The translations under genes were made by a program, and so were the position numbers. DNA of 64,000 bases from Flavobacterium noncentrifugens (lineage in GTDB: Bacteria; Bacteroidota; Bacteroidia; Flavobacteriales; Flavobacteriaceae), in the NCBI RefSeq assembly GCF_900100375.1, contig NZ_FNEZ01000002.1, positions 62,001 to 126,000 on the forward strand, written 5' to 3'. The first letter of the stretch is position 1; every line of letters begins with the position of its first letter. The notes under the pieces are model-generated. The model worked only from the letters and a program-made list of their open reading frames with translations. It was not told the origin of the DNA and did no database searches. This document shows, piece after piece, positions 52,086 through 60,681 of the stretch.

Positions 52086-52124
52086 TAAAAATATTTTAAA
52101 TTGTAAATTGCGCTCATTCACGAA

Positions 52125-54152
52125 TTACAACAATCCCGCACGTTTCAGCAAAGCATCCGGCTTCGGCTCTTTTCCGCGAAAGCGTTTGTACAACACCATC
52201 GGATGTTCGGTTCCGCCTTTCGATAAAATGTTGTCTTTAAATTTCTGCGCGACTTCTGCATTAAAAATACCCTGTTCCTGAAAATATTCAAATGCATCGG
52301 CATCTAAAACTTCTGCCCATTTGTAACTGTAATAGCCAGATGAATAACCGCCCTGGAAAATATGTGAAAATGCCGTACTCATCGCGTTTTCCTTCACATC
52401 AGGATATAAATTCGTGGCAGCGAACTGCTCGGTTTCAAAATCTTTTAAATTCGTAATGCCGCTCGGATCCTGTCCGTGCCAACCCATATCAAGCAGTCCG
52501 AAACTCAACTGTCGCAAAGTCGCCATACCTTCCTGAAAACTCGCACTTTCTTTAATCTTTTGGATGTATTCGGTCGGAATCACTTCGCCGGTTTGGTAAT
52601 GGTGTGCAAACAAAGCCAAAGCTTCGGGCTCGTAACACCAGTTTTCAAAGATCTGGCTTGGCAATTCTACAAAATCCCAATACACGCTGGTTCCTGATAA
52701 ATTCGGATAAGTCGTGTTGGCCAACATGCCGTGCAAAGCGTGCCCAAATTCATGGAATAATGTCGTCACTTCATTAAATGTCAATAGCGAAGGTTTGGTT
52801 GCCGTTGGCTTTGTAAAGTTGCAAACGATCGAAACATGCGGACGTTCATTGATGCCGCCCAAAATATATTGCGATTTATAAGAAGTCATCCATGCGCCGT
52901 TGCGTTTTCCTTTTCTCGGAAAAAAATCGGCGTAAAAAATTGACACTAAATTGCCGGTTACATCTTTGACTTCATAAGTCATCACATCTTCGTGGTATTT
53001 ATCAATGTCGTTGATTTCGACAAAGGTCAACCCGAATAATTTATTTGCTACTGTAAACGCACCTTTCAGTACATTTTCGAGTTTGAAATACGGTTTTAAT
53101 TTTTCATCATCGAGATTGAACAATTGCTGTTTTAATTTTTCCGAGTAATAAGCACCATCCCATTTTTCAAGCGTTTCAATTCCGTCTAATTCCTTTGCAA
53201 ATTTGGACAACTCGGCAAATTCTTTCTCCGCAGCAGGTTTTGCTTTCGTTAATAAATCCTGAAGAAAAGCTTTGACTTTCTCCGGGCTTTCGGCCATTCG
53301 TTCTTCAAGCACGAAATGCGCATGCGTGGCATAACCCAATACTTTCGCACGTTCAAAACGCAATTTTGCAATCTTTAAAACAATTTCCTGATTATCGAGT
53401 TCGTTGTTTTGGAAACCTTTTGCTCCTGAGGCAATCGCCATTTTTTTGCGCAGGTCGCGGTTGTCGGCATACGTCACAAACGGAATGTAGCTTGGATAAT
53501 CCAAAGTGAAAACCCAGCCTTCTTTATTCAAGCTTTTTGCCAGTTCGCGCGCCGCTTCAACCGTTCCGTCTGGCAAACCGGACAAATCTTTTTCGTCAGT
53601 GATGTGCATTTGAAAAGCATGCGTTTCGTTCAACACATTTTCACCAAATTCCAAACTCAGTTTTGACAATTCCTTGTCGATTTCGCGCAGTTCATTCTTT
53701 TTATCTTCGGGAAGGTTAGCGCCGTTTCGGGCAAAACCTTTGTATTTTTTATCGAGTAAAGTCGTTTGTTCAGGCGATAAATTCAGTGTGTCTTTTTGTT
53801 CATAAACGGCTTTCACGCGTGCAAACAATTCCGGATTTAAAGTAATATCGTTGCTGAATTCCGATAACAAAGGCGACACTTCCTGTGCGATTTTCTGGAT
53901 TTCGTCATTGGTTTCGGCGGAATGCAGGTTGAAGAAAATATTTGAAATCCGGTCTAAAGTGTCGCCTGCAAAAGACAACGCTTCGATCGTATTTTCAAAA
54001 GTTGGCGTTTCGGGATTGTTGACAATGGCTTCAATTTCGACCTTTGCCAATGCAATTCCATCTGTAAAAGCTGGAAGAAAATCTTCGTTTTTGATTTTTG
54101 AAAATGGCGCCGTATTGTGTTTGGTCGTAAATTTTGTTGTTAAAATACTCAT
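52125..54152 (-). CDS. M3 family zinc metallopeptidase
   Basis: A 675-residue oligopeptidase or dipeptidyl carboxypeptidase. The zinc site HEFGHALHG (H467, E468, H471) is followed by the Glu ligand region in SQIFENWC (WDFVELPSQIFENW). Upstream blocks such as FENTIEALSFAGD and VLGYATHAHFVLEERMAESP are typical of the Dcp/OpdA branch. No signal peptide is seen, so it should degrade small peptides in the cytosol. Length is normal. The gene stands alone between repeats. Confidence 0.93.
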   Translation of the reverse strand: MSILTTKFTTKHNTAPFSKIKNEDFLPAFTDGIALAKVEIEAIVNNPETPTFENTIEALSFAGDTLDRISNIFFNLHSAETNDEIQKIAQEVSPLLSEFSNDITLNPELFARVKAVYEQKDTLNLSPEQTTLLDKKYKGFARNGANLPEDKKNELREIDKELSKLSLEFGENVLNETHAFQMHITDEKDLSGLPDGTVEAARELAKSLNKEGWVFTLDYPSYIPFVTYADNRDLRKKMAIASGAKGFQNNELDNQEIVLKIAKLRFERAKVLGYATHAHFVLEERMAESPEKVKAFLQDLLTKAKPAAEKEFAELSKFAKELDGIETLEKWDGAYYSEKLKQQLFNLDDEKLKPYFKLENVLKGAFTVANKLFGLTFVEINDIDKYHEDVMTYEVKDVTGNLVSIFYADFFPRKGKRNGAWMTSYKSQYILGGINERPHVSIVCNFTKPTATKPSLLTFNEVTTLFHEFGHALHGMLANTTYPNLSGTSVYWDFVELPSQIFENWCYEPEALALFAHHYQTGEVIPTEYIQKIKESASFQEGMATLRQLSFGLLDMGWHGQDPSGITNLKDFETEQFAATNLYPDVKENAMSTAFSHIFQGGYSSGYYSYKWAEVLDADAFEYFQEQGIFNAEVAQKFKDNILSKGGTEHPMVLYKRFRGKEPKPDALLKRAGLL

Positions 54153-54170
54153 GTTGTAGATGATTATGGC

Positions 54171-54249
54171 CTAGCCCTGATAGCAGCGGCATCCTTTATT
54201 GACATTTTTTATGGCAATAAAGATAAAGCGGATAGTAGGAAATTGCTCC
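54171..54249 (-). repeat. Intergenic repeat family A, copy 5 (short form)
   Basis: Plus-strand text CTAGCCCTGATAGCAGCGGC, ATCCTTTATT, AAGATAAAGCGGATAG, and a GAAATTGCTCC end. Same orientation and same ends as copy 3. It begins 18 bases upstream of the peptidase start codon, so it may carry part of that gene's 5' leader. Confidence 0.65.
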
Positions 54250-54264
54250 TAATAAAATGTAAAA

Positions 54265-54747
54265 TTATTGCTTTAAACTTTCAGAAGATTGATTCACTGA
54301 GGCTTTCAAACCTTCTTTATACGCGATGATTTTTTCAAGGATGTTTTTGTCATGGCTTCCGAGGATTTGTGCGGCTAAAATTCCGGCGTTTTTCGCACCG
54401 TTTAAAGCTACAGTCGCCACCGGAACGCCGCCCGGCATTTGCAAAATCGACAAAATACTGTCCCAGCCGTCGATCGAATTGCTCGATTTCACTGGAACGC
54501 CAATGACGGGCAATGGCGACATTGAAGCGACCATTCCCGGCAAATGTGCTGCCCCGCCAGCTCCGGCGATAATGACTGAAAAACCGCGCAAATGGGCATT
54601 TTTACTGTAATCAAACAATTTTTCGGGCGTTCGGTGTGCCGACACGATATCGGTTTCAGTTTCGATGCCAAATTGCTTCAATATTTCGATGGCTTCCTTC
54701 ATGACCGGCATGTCGGAAATGCTTCCCATTATGATTCCTACTTTCAT
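54265..54747 (-). CDS. purE: N5-carboxyaminoimidazole ribonucleotide mutase
   Basis: Purine synthesis step from N5-CAIR to CAIR. The 160-residue protein has the class I PurE signature: [11 protein letters not shown] (the SxSD site), [28 protein letters not shown] and [10 protein letters not shown]. It is downstream of purK on the same strand, but a repeat A copy (54,785-54,880) separates them. Confidence 0.95.
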   Translation of the reverse strand: MKVGIIMGSISDMPVMKEAIEILKQFGIETETDIVSAHRTPEKLFDYSKNAHLRGFSVIIAGAGGAAHLPGMVASMSPLPVIGVPVKSSNSIDGWDSILSILQMPGGVPVATVALNGAKNAGILAAQILGSHDKNILEKIIAYKEGLKASVNQSSESLKQ

Positions 54748-54784
54748 TTAATTGACAATTAATAATGAATAATTAATAATTTTT

Positions 54785-54880
54785 GGGCGTTGCCTGTGGC
54801 CGCGCTTTTCGCTGCAATCTTTTTACGGCTCCGTTGCACTGCGCCGCAAAAAGGATTTCCGCTTCAATCGCTAACGCGAA
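54785..54880 (+). repeat. Intergenic repeat family A, copy 6, covering the purK stop
   Basis: Starts GGGCGTTGCCTGTGGCCGCG, has GCTGCAATCTTTTT and AAAAAGGATTTCCGC, ends TTCAATCGCTAACGCGAAAC. The CTA at 54,871-54,873 is the TAG stop of purK, and the next ~9 bases encode its last residues. It sits inside the purK-purE operon. Confidence 0.7.
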
Positions 54881-56025
54881 ACTACACGAATGGTATTCTT
54901 CACTTCCTCAGCAATTTTTCGCGCTTTCGAAAGATCTTCGTTTACGATCGTCACATGGCCCATTTTCCTGAACGGACGGGTTTCTTTCTTACCGTAAATG
55001 TGTGGCGTAACACCGTCGATCGCTAAAATATTTTCGATATTTTCATAAACTACCGGACCGGAAAAACCTTCTTCGCCGACTAAATTGACCATAATTCCCG
55101 CCACTTTGCTTTCGGTATTGCCGAGTGGCAGATTTAAAATCGCGCGGATGTGGTTTTCAAACTGAGAGGTATAACCCGCTTCAATCGAATAATGCCCGGA
55201 ATTATGCGGACGTGGTGCGACTTCGTTGATTAAAATGTCATCTTCATTGGTCAGGAACATTTCCACAGCCAGTAAACCAACGTGATTAAAAGCCTGAGAA
55301 ACCTGCAAAGCCGTTTCGCGTGCTTTTTGTGCTATGTTTTCGGGAATCCGTGCCGGGCAAATCACATATTCGACCTGGTTTGCTTCAGGATGGAATTCCA
55401 TTTCAACTACTGGATAGGTTTTTATTTCGCCCGAAACATTTCTCGCAACGATCACGGCGAGTTCCATTTTAAACGGAATCATTTCCTCTGCGATGCATTC
55501 GCCTTGCGGCAATCCGATGAAATCGTCCATAGACCGCAATACTTTTACGCCGTTGCCGTCGTAACCAAAACGTGCGCTTTTCCAAATTAATGGAAATTCT
55601 AAAACTTCATTTTTTAATGCCGATTTTAAAGCTTCTATATGTGTAAACCTTTCGTGGCTTGCCGTTGGAATGCCTTGATGAACATAAAAATCTTTCTGCT
55701 CACCTTTATTCTGAATCATTTTTAAAGTCGACGGCGACGGATAAACCGGCAACCCTTCGTCTTCTAATTTTTGCAGCGCATCGAGATTCACATTTTCGAT
55801 TTCAATTGTTAGCAAATTGACTTTTTTGCCAAATTGGTATACCGTTTCAAAATCCATCAGGTCGCCTTGTTCAAAATAATTGCAGGCGATCCTTCCGGGT
55901 GCTTCCGGAGATGGATCTAAAACATAAGTCTGGATGTCGAATTTGCGGGTTTCCGAAAGCAGCATTTTGCCCAATTGGCCGCCGCCTAAGATGCCGAGTT
56001 TGAAATCGGAGGAAAAGTAATTCAT
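54871..56025 (-). CDS. purK: N5-carboxyaminoimidazole ribonucleotide synthase
   Basis: ATP-grasp enzyme that makes N5-CAIR from AIR, bicarbonate and ATP. Seen: KLGILGGGQLGKMLL near the start, FPLIWKSARFGYDGNGV (ATP lid), GECIAEEMIPF, INEVAPRPHNSGHYSIEA. 384 aa is normal. The frame is open to 56,064, but the Met at 56,025 fits family starts and follows a TATATTTG box by about 23 bases. The last few codons and the stop come from a repeat A copy. Confidence 0.94.
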   Translation of the reverse strand: MNYFSSDFKLGILGGGQLGKMLLSETRKFDIQTYVLDPSPEAPGRIACNYFEQGDLMDFETVYQFGKKVNLLTIEIENVNLDALQKLEDEGLPVYPSPSTLKMIQNKGEQKDFYVHQGIPTASHERFTHIEALKSALKNEVLEFPLIWKSARFGYDGNGVKVLRSMDDFIGLPQGECIAEEMIPFKMELAVIVARNVSGEIKTYPVVEMEFHPEANQVEYVICPARIPENIAQKARETALQVSQAFNHVGLLAVEMFLTNEDDILINEVAPRPHNSGHYSIEAGYTSQFENHIRAILNLPLGNTESKVAGIMVNLVGEEGFSGPVVYENIENILAIDGVTPHIYGKKETRPFRKMGHVTIVNEDLSKARKIAEEVKNTIRVVSR

Positions 56026-56048
56026 GGGATTGTCGTTGTGTTGTGATG

Positions 56049-56056
56049 CAAATATA
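56049..56056 (-). promoter_or_regulatory. -7 box of purK
   Basis: Minus-strand TATATTTG, a perfect match, 23 bases before the chosen purK start. Confidence 0.5.
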
Positions 56057-56135
56057 AGGAACAAAGTAGATTTACGATTTACGATTTTTGATTTACATCA
56101 TCATAAATTTTCGATTCACGAATCCTATTTTATTT

Positions 56136-56291
56136 AAACCATTAAGGACATTAAGTTCATTAAGCCAAAGTCAGGATCGCGCGGATTTGCAATCCGTGCG
56201 CGTTAATGACCTTCATTTAACGGCTGTTTTTATTTAGACCATTAAGACCATTAATCTCAAGACCTTAATTTTCTAAATGCTCTTAATGGTT
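56136..56291. repeat. Palindromic repeat family B, copy 3 with insert
   Basis: Left halves at 56,136-56,165 (AAACCATTAAGGACATTAAG) and 56,235-56,260 (AGACCATTAAGACCATTAA), right half at 56,262-56,291 (ending GCTCTTAATGGTT). Between them lies a hairpin CGCGCGGATT-TGC-AATCCGTGCGCG. Confidence 0.65.
56178..56202. repeat. REP-like hairpin
   Basis: CGCGCGGATT, a TGC loop and AATCCGTGCGCG form an almost perfect stem. Similar GGATTGCAAATCC palindromes are common as dispersed elements in Bacteroidota. Confidence 0.5.
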
Positions 56292-56330
56292 CAAAATTTC
56301 GGCTTATCTTAGACCGTATAAAATGTTAAG

Positions 56331-58616
56331 ATGAAAACAAGTTTTTTTTACAGCATGATGTTGCTTCCTGTGTTGCTTTCGGCCCAGCAAAATTTAGTCA
56401 AATATGTACGTCCGATCATTGGAACACAAAAAATGGGACATACATATCCCGGCGCGACAGTTCCGTTTGGTGCGGTGCAATTAAGCCCAGAAACCGATAC
56501 GATTTCGTACGAAAAAAACGGAAAATACAATGGTGATGTTTATCAATATTGTTCGGGTTATAAATATGACGACAAAACGATTACCGGTTTCAGCCATACG
56601 CATTTCAGCGGCACCGGGCATTCGGATCTTGGCGATTTTTTAATCATGCCGACGCTGGGAAAACTCCAGCTGAATCCAGGAACGGCAAGCAATCCGAAAA
56701 GCGGTTACCGATCGGCGTTTTTGCATCAGAATGAAACCGCAGAAGCCGGATACTATAAAGTCAGACTCGACGATGACAATATTCTCGCAGAAATGACGGC
56801 CACCACGCGCGTCGGATTCCATCAATACACGTTTCCAAAATCCGATCAATCGCACATTATTTTTGATCTGATGTCGGGTATTTATAATTATCCCGAAAAA
56901 AATGTGTGGACGTATGTGCGCGTCATCAACGACACTTTAGTTACCGGCTATCGCCAAACAAATGGCTGGGCGAGAACACGCACGGTTTATTTTGCCATGT
57001 CGTTTTCAAAACCGTTCAAGCAATACGGACAGAAAAATTACGATGCCAAACAAAGTTATCGCGGTTTCTGGGGCAAATTCGACCAAAGTAAAAATTTTCC
57101 CGAAATCGCCGGAAAGCAAATCCGCATGTATTTTGATTTTGATACCGATGCAAATGAAAAGATCAGGATCAAATTTGCACTTTCGCCGGTGAGCCAGGAC
57201 AATGCGCTTGAAAATATGAAAACTGAAATTCCGGGTTGGGATTTTGAAAAAGTCAAACAACAGGCGCAGTCCGATTGGAACAAAGAATTGAATAAAATCG
57301 TGATCGATGCTTCCGAAGATGACAAAGTCAATTTTTACAGTTCGATGTACCATACATTTATTAATCCGACCACGTATACCGATGTGAATGGCCAATACAA
57401 AGGGCTTGACCAGAACATTCACAAAGCTGAAGGTTTTATCAACTATACGACGTTTTCACTTTGGGATACGTATCGTGCCTTGCATCCGTTTTTCAATATT
57501 ATCCAGCCCAAACGCAACAATGACATGGTCAAATCGATGCTGGCGCATTACGACCAAAGTACCTTAAAAATGCTGCCAATCTGGTCGCATCATGCCAATG
57601 ACAACTGGTGCATGAGCGGTTACCACAGCGTTTCGGTAGTTGCCGATGCGATCGTGAAAGGCGTCTATGACGGTGATGCCGAAGCGGCACTCAAAGCCTG
57701 CATTGAAACGTCAAACCACAGAAGCTACGACGGAATTGGAGACTACATTGACAAAGGATTTATTCCTGCTGAAAAGAACGGCATTTCTGTTTCAAATACG
57801 CTCGAATATGCGTATGACGATTGGTGCATTGCACAAATTGCAAAGAAACTTGGGCATGCCGACATTTATTCGGAATACGTGAAACGTTCCCATAACTGGA
57901 AAAACAACTATGATGCATCCACAGGATTTATGCGCGCCAGATTGGGCAACGGCAGTTTTGCGCCAAATCCCGATGTGATGAGTACGCACGACCAGGGGTT
58001 TATTGAAGGCAATTCGTGGAATTACAGTTTTTTCGTTCCGCAGGATCCTGAAAGCCTGATGTTGAAAATGGGAGGAAAGCAACAATTCGGAAAAAAGCTA
58101 GATACTTTATTTACGATGCATTTGCCCGATTCTTTTTTTGCCGATACCGAAGACATCACGCGCGAAGGCATCATCGGCGGTTATGTACACGGAAACGAAC
58201 CGGCACATCATGTTGCGTATTTGTACAATTGGTCCGACGAACCCTGGAAAGCACAGGCACAAATCCGGAAAATCTTAAAAATGCAATATAAAAATGCGCC
58301 CGACGGCCTTGGCGGAAATGACGATTGCGGGCAAATGAGCGCCTGGTATATTTTTTCATCGCTGGGATTTTATCCGGTAGCACCTGGATCGGACGAATAT
58401 TCTATCGGAAGCCCGGCAGTAAAATCGGCAGTATTGACATTGGAAAACGGAAAAACTTTTACGTTGGAAGCCATCAATCAGAGCGATAAAAATGTCTATG
58501 TCAAAAAGGTTTTACTCAACGGAAAAGCGGTAACCGATTTTAAAATCCGCCACAGCGATATCACAAATGGCGGAAAACTGGTTTTTTATATGGATTCGAA
58601 ACCGATGAAAAAATAA
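56331..58616 (+). CDS. GH92 alpha-1,2-mannosidase
   Basis: A 761-residue exported glycoside hydrolase that removes alpha-mannose from N-glycan-like substrates in a calcium-dependent way. A signal peptide (MMLLPVLLSAQ) is followed by the family start VRPIIGTQKMGHTYPGA and VPFGAVQLSPE. Other family blocks: FSHTHFSGTGHSD, FSLWDTYRALHPFF, KMLPIWSHHANDNWCMSG, GNSWNYSFFVPQD, YVHGNEPAHHVAYLYNW and GLGGNDDCGQMSAWYIFSS. Length is normal. No SusCD pair is adjacent, so it acts alone or with distant genes. Confidence 0.95.
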   Translation: MKTSFFYSMMLLPVLLSAQQNLVKYVRPIIGTQKMGHTYPGATVPFGAVQLSPETDTISYEKNGKYNGDVYQYCSGYKYDDKTITGFSHTHFSGTGHSDLGDFLIMPTLGKLQLNPGTASNPKSGYRSAFLHQNETAEAGYYKVRLDDDNILAEMTATTRVGFHQYTFPKSDQSHIIFDLMSGIYNYPEKNVWTYVRVINDTLVTGYRQTNGWARTRTVYFAMSFSKPFKQYGQKNYDAKQSYRGFWGKFDQSKNFPEIAGKQIRMYFDFDTDANEKIRIKFALSPVSQDNALENMKTEIPGWDFEKVKQQAQSDWNKELNKIVIDASEDDKVNFYSSMYHTFINPTTYTDVNGQYKGLDQNIHKAEGFINYTTFSLWDTYRALHPFFNIIQPKRNNDMVKSMLAHYDQSTLKMLPIWSHHANDNWCMSGYHSVSVVADAIVKGVYDGDAEAALKACIETSNHRSYDGIGDYIDKGFIPAEKNGISVSNTLEYAYDDWCIAQIAKKLGHADIYSEYVKRSHNWKNNYDASTGFMRARLGNGSFAPNPDVMSTHDQGFIEGNSWNYSFFVPQDPESLMLKMGGKQQFGKKLDTLFTMHLPDSFFADTEDITREGIIGGYVHGNEPAHHVAYLYNWSDEPWKAQAQIRKILKMQYKNAPDGLGGNDDCGQMSAWYIFSSLGFYPVAPGSDEYSIGSPAVKSAVLTLENGKTFTLEAINQSDKNVYVKKVLLNGKAVTDFKIRHSDITNGGKLVFYMDSKPMKK

Positions 58617-58720
58617 GCGCATGGAGTCACGTTCAAACCTTAATAATGACCGTTTTACAATTTTTTAGGAAAAGAATTTTGTAACTTTATTCAAAAGCTA
58701 TGAATATTAAAACGAAAATT

Positions 58721-59158
58721 ATGAAAACGATCAAGAAAACAGTAACGATTACCGCGCCTAAAGAAAAAGTATGGAATGTTTTGGTAGAAGACGAGCTCAA
58801 TCGTTTGTGGTTTGCAGAATTCAGTCCAGGTTCGCATGCCATTACCGATTGGATCGAAGGCCATAAAGTAACGTTTGTTGACGATTCAAAAAGAGGAATT
58901 ATTGGTAAGATCGCAGAAAAACATCCGTATGAAATGTTGTCAATCACTTATGACGGAATCTATTCAGATGGAGAAGAGGATTTTGACAGCGACGAAGCCC
59001 AAAAAGTCAAAGGCGCATACGAAAAATATTTCCTGACCGAAGAAAACGGAGCAACGACACTTTCGATCGAGTCGGATATGGGCGAAGAATATTTCGATAT
59101 GATGTCTGAGGCTTGGGACAAAGCGCTTGAAAAAATAGAAACTTTATCATTGACCTAA
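58721..59158 (+). CDS. SRPBCC (START-like) domain protein
   Basis: A small single-domain protein with the helix-grip fold: KKTVTITAPKEKVWNVLVED at the start, a strand region with HKVTFVDDSKRGIIGKI, and a C-terminal amphipathic helix (YFDMMSEAWDKALEKIETL). Such AHSA1-like proteins bind hydrophobic ligands; the role here is unknown. I chose the Met at 58,721, which starts the conserved first strand; the frame is also open from an ATG at 58,700. Its stop overlaps the start of a broken SRPBCC gene by one base. Confidence 0.82.
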   Translation: MKTIKKTVTITAPKEKVWNVLVEDELNRLWFAEFSPGSHAITDWIEGHKVTFVDDSKRGIIGKIAEKHPYEMLSITYDGIYSDGEEDFDSDEAQKVKGAYEKYFLTEENGATTLSIESDMGEEYFDMMSEAWDKALEKIETLSLT

Positions 59159-59620
59159 TGGAAGTGCCGGTTAAAGAGGTTCGCATCGAACGGATTTTTA
59201 ATGCGCCGTGCGAATTGGTTTTCAAATGTTTTACAGATGAAAAACTGCTCGCGCAATGGTGAGGGCCGAAAGGTTTTACGAATCCGGTTTGCGAATTGGA
59301 TCTGCGTCCAAATGGTAAAATCCGGATTGATATGACCGTGCCGGATGGTACTGTTACCCAATGATAGGGATGTTTCGCATGATCGATCCGCCTGAGCATT
59401 TGTTGTTTTCCACGGCTGCTTTGAAGATGAGAATGGCGGTTACAAACTCGAAGACAGCAACACCATTACATCTGAAGAAAACCATGGGCAAACCATGCTG
59501 CAGCTTCACGCTGAAGTCATAAAAGCCGAACCCGAAACCTACGAAGCGATTGCCGGAATGGAAGAAGGCTGGAAGGAAAGTTTTGACCGACTGACAGATT
59601 TGCTTCGGGAAATTAAATAA
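59158..59620 (+). pseudogene. Broken SRPBCC (AHSA1-like) gene
   Basis: Translation starts EVPVKEVRIERIFNAPCELV and goes to LLAQW, then hits TGA at 59,260-59,262 where a second Trp (the family's QWWGP motif) is expected; the frame goes on GPKGFTNPVCELDLRPNGK. Near 59,355 the reading shifts (PMIGMFRMIDPPEHLLFS in the next frame) and near 59,420 it shifts again to FEDENGGYKLEDSNTITSEE, then a normal end EEGWKESFDRLTDLLREIK at 59,620. One nonsense codon and two frameshifts show a recently lost gene. Confidence 0.85.
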
Positions 59621-59657
59621 ATTTAACCCAACAAACATTAATCAAAACCAAATATTT

Positions 59658-60038
59658 ATGAAAATTGCAACAATTATTGTTCGGATTTTGCTGGGACTAA
59701 TGTTCCTTTTTGCGTCAGTTACTTATTTCTTTCATTTGATGCCACCGCCACCGCCACCGCAGGGAAATACAAAAGTATTTATGGATGGGCTCAACGCTTC
59801 GGGTTACATCATGGATTTTGCAAAAGCAATTGAACTCCTTTGTGGCCTGGCCTTTTTATCAGGGCGTTTTGTGGCGCTTGCCAATGTGGTCCTTTTTCCG
59901 ATTACAATCAATATTTTATTGATAAACATCATGCACATGCCCGAAGGTGCGCCAATTGCGGTAGCTTTGTTCGTCGCGCAATTGTTTTTGTTTTATGTAT
60001 ACAGGCAAAAATATGCACCGCTTTTTGAATCGAAATAA
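59658..60038 (+). CDS. DoxX-family membrane protein
   Basis: A 126-residue protein with four membrane helices: IIVRILLGLMFLFASVTYF, a loop with an unusual PPPPPPQG run, AIELLCGLAFLSGRFVAL, LFPITINILLINIMHM and VALFVAQLFLFYVYR. It matches the DoxX/DoxD-like superfamily. Function is unknown; some members act in redox or stress. It follows the broken SRPBCC gene by 37 bases. Confidence 0.8.
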   Translation: MKIATIIVRILLGLMFLFASVTYFFHLMPPPPPPQGNTKVFMDGLNASGYIMDFAKAIELLCGLAFLSGRFVALANVVLFPITINILLINIMHMPEGAPIAVALFVAQLFLFYVYRQKYAPLFESK

Positions 60039-60134
60039 CAGCTTAAAATACCATACGCTGTCGTACTTATTTTAATTGCACGAAAAAAGGCATAAAAATT
60101 ATAGAAAACTGCATTTCGAAATAAAAAAATACAG

Positions 60135-60142
60135 TAGTTTTG
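60135..60142 (+). promoter_or_regulatory. -7 box of tRNA-Leu
   Basis: TAGTTTTG, a perfect TAnnTTTG match 11 bases before the tRNA. A TTTCG at 60,114-60,118 may stand for the -33 element. Confidence 0.55.
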
Positions 60143-60153
60143 TGCCTCTGAAT

Positions 60154-60235
60154 GCCCTAGTGGCGAAATTGGTAGACGCACTGTGTTCAGGTCGCAGCGC
60201 TTTCGGGTGTGCTGGTTCGAGTCCGGTCTGGGGTA
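60154..60235 (+). tRNA. tRNA-Leu (CAG)
   Basis: An 82-base class II tRNA: acceptor GCCCTAG / CTGGGGT (with G-U pairs), D arm with GCGAAATTGGTAGACGC, anticodon stem CTGTG / CGCAG around TTCAGGT (anticodon CAG), a variable arm (CGCTTTCGGGTG) and T arm GCTGG-TTCGAGT-CCGGT. CCA is not encoded. Confidence 0.92.
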
Positions 60236-60669
60236 CTTTTAAAATGCAATTATCTATATTTAAGATAGTTGCATTTTTGTTTTATGTTATTTGCCCAACA
60301 ATCGCCCAACGAATATATAAATTTTTCTATTTGACTTAAATTTTCTGCCAAACTCATCAAACGTTCATATGAATTAGATTACGTAGGTAATTTATTGTGA
60401 ATTTTTCTACTCGGCTGATACTTAAAGTTGAACGCCTTAGAACATTTCAATGTTTATTTTATAAAGGCGATATGACGCAAATTTTACGACGATAATGAAT
60501 ATTTGCCGTTACTAATGAAAATTGTTGAAGAAAGATATGTTGATGCAGCGGCTAACACAGAGTTTGTTTATGTTGCAAGGATTTGAATAAGATTGAAGTT
60601 GAAAAGCAATTTTCAATATTACTCAATTATTTTGGAACAGAAAGGGCGGGTGTCTTCGAAGTTTATCCT
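60236..60669. other. Gap after tRNA-Leu with a decayed reading frame
   Basis: 434 bases with a terminator (60,241-60,278), a short direct repeat (GCCCAAC at 60,291 and 60,304) and a frameshifted reading frame at 60,476-60,681. No intact gene. Confidence 0.5.
60241..60278 (+). terminator. Terminator of tRNA-Leu
   Basis: AAAATGCAATTATCT pairs with AGATAGTTGCATTTT (one G-U) around a 7-base loop and leads into a T-run, directly after the tRNA. Confidence 0.8.
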
Positions 60670-60681
60670 TTAAATATCTAA
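60476..60681 (+). pseudogene. Decayed C-terminal gene fragment, unknown family
   Basis: Frame one reads KFYDDNEYLPLLMKIVEE then RYVDAAANTEFVYVAR to a TGA at 60,584; frame two, entered at about 60,577, continues KDLNKIEVEKQFSILLNYFG and TERAGVFEVYPLNI to a TAA at 60,679-60,681. Joined, this makes a sensible ~68-residue tail. I do not recognise it. It overlaps the last 12 bases of the opposing nuclease-like gene. Confidence 0.4.

Larger units (their letters stand above)
51740..52124. other. Gap with repeats, no gene
   Basis: 385 bases holding repeat A copy 4 (51,807-51,944), a full family B unit (51,988-52,050) and a terminator hairpin (52,056-52,085). I see no coding potential. Confidence 0.55.
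56026..56330. other. Gap with family B repeats, no gene
   Basis: 305 bases between divergent purK and the mannosidase gene. It contains the purK promoter box, two family B left halves and one right half, and a perfect hairpin at 56,178-56,202. Confidence 0.55.

Noticed and set aside
60291..60320. Direct repeat GCCCAAC near tRNA-Leu as an attachment site
   Set aside because: Seven bases are too few, and no integrase lies nearby in the window.
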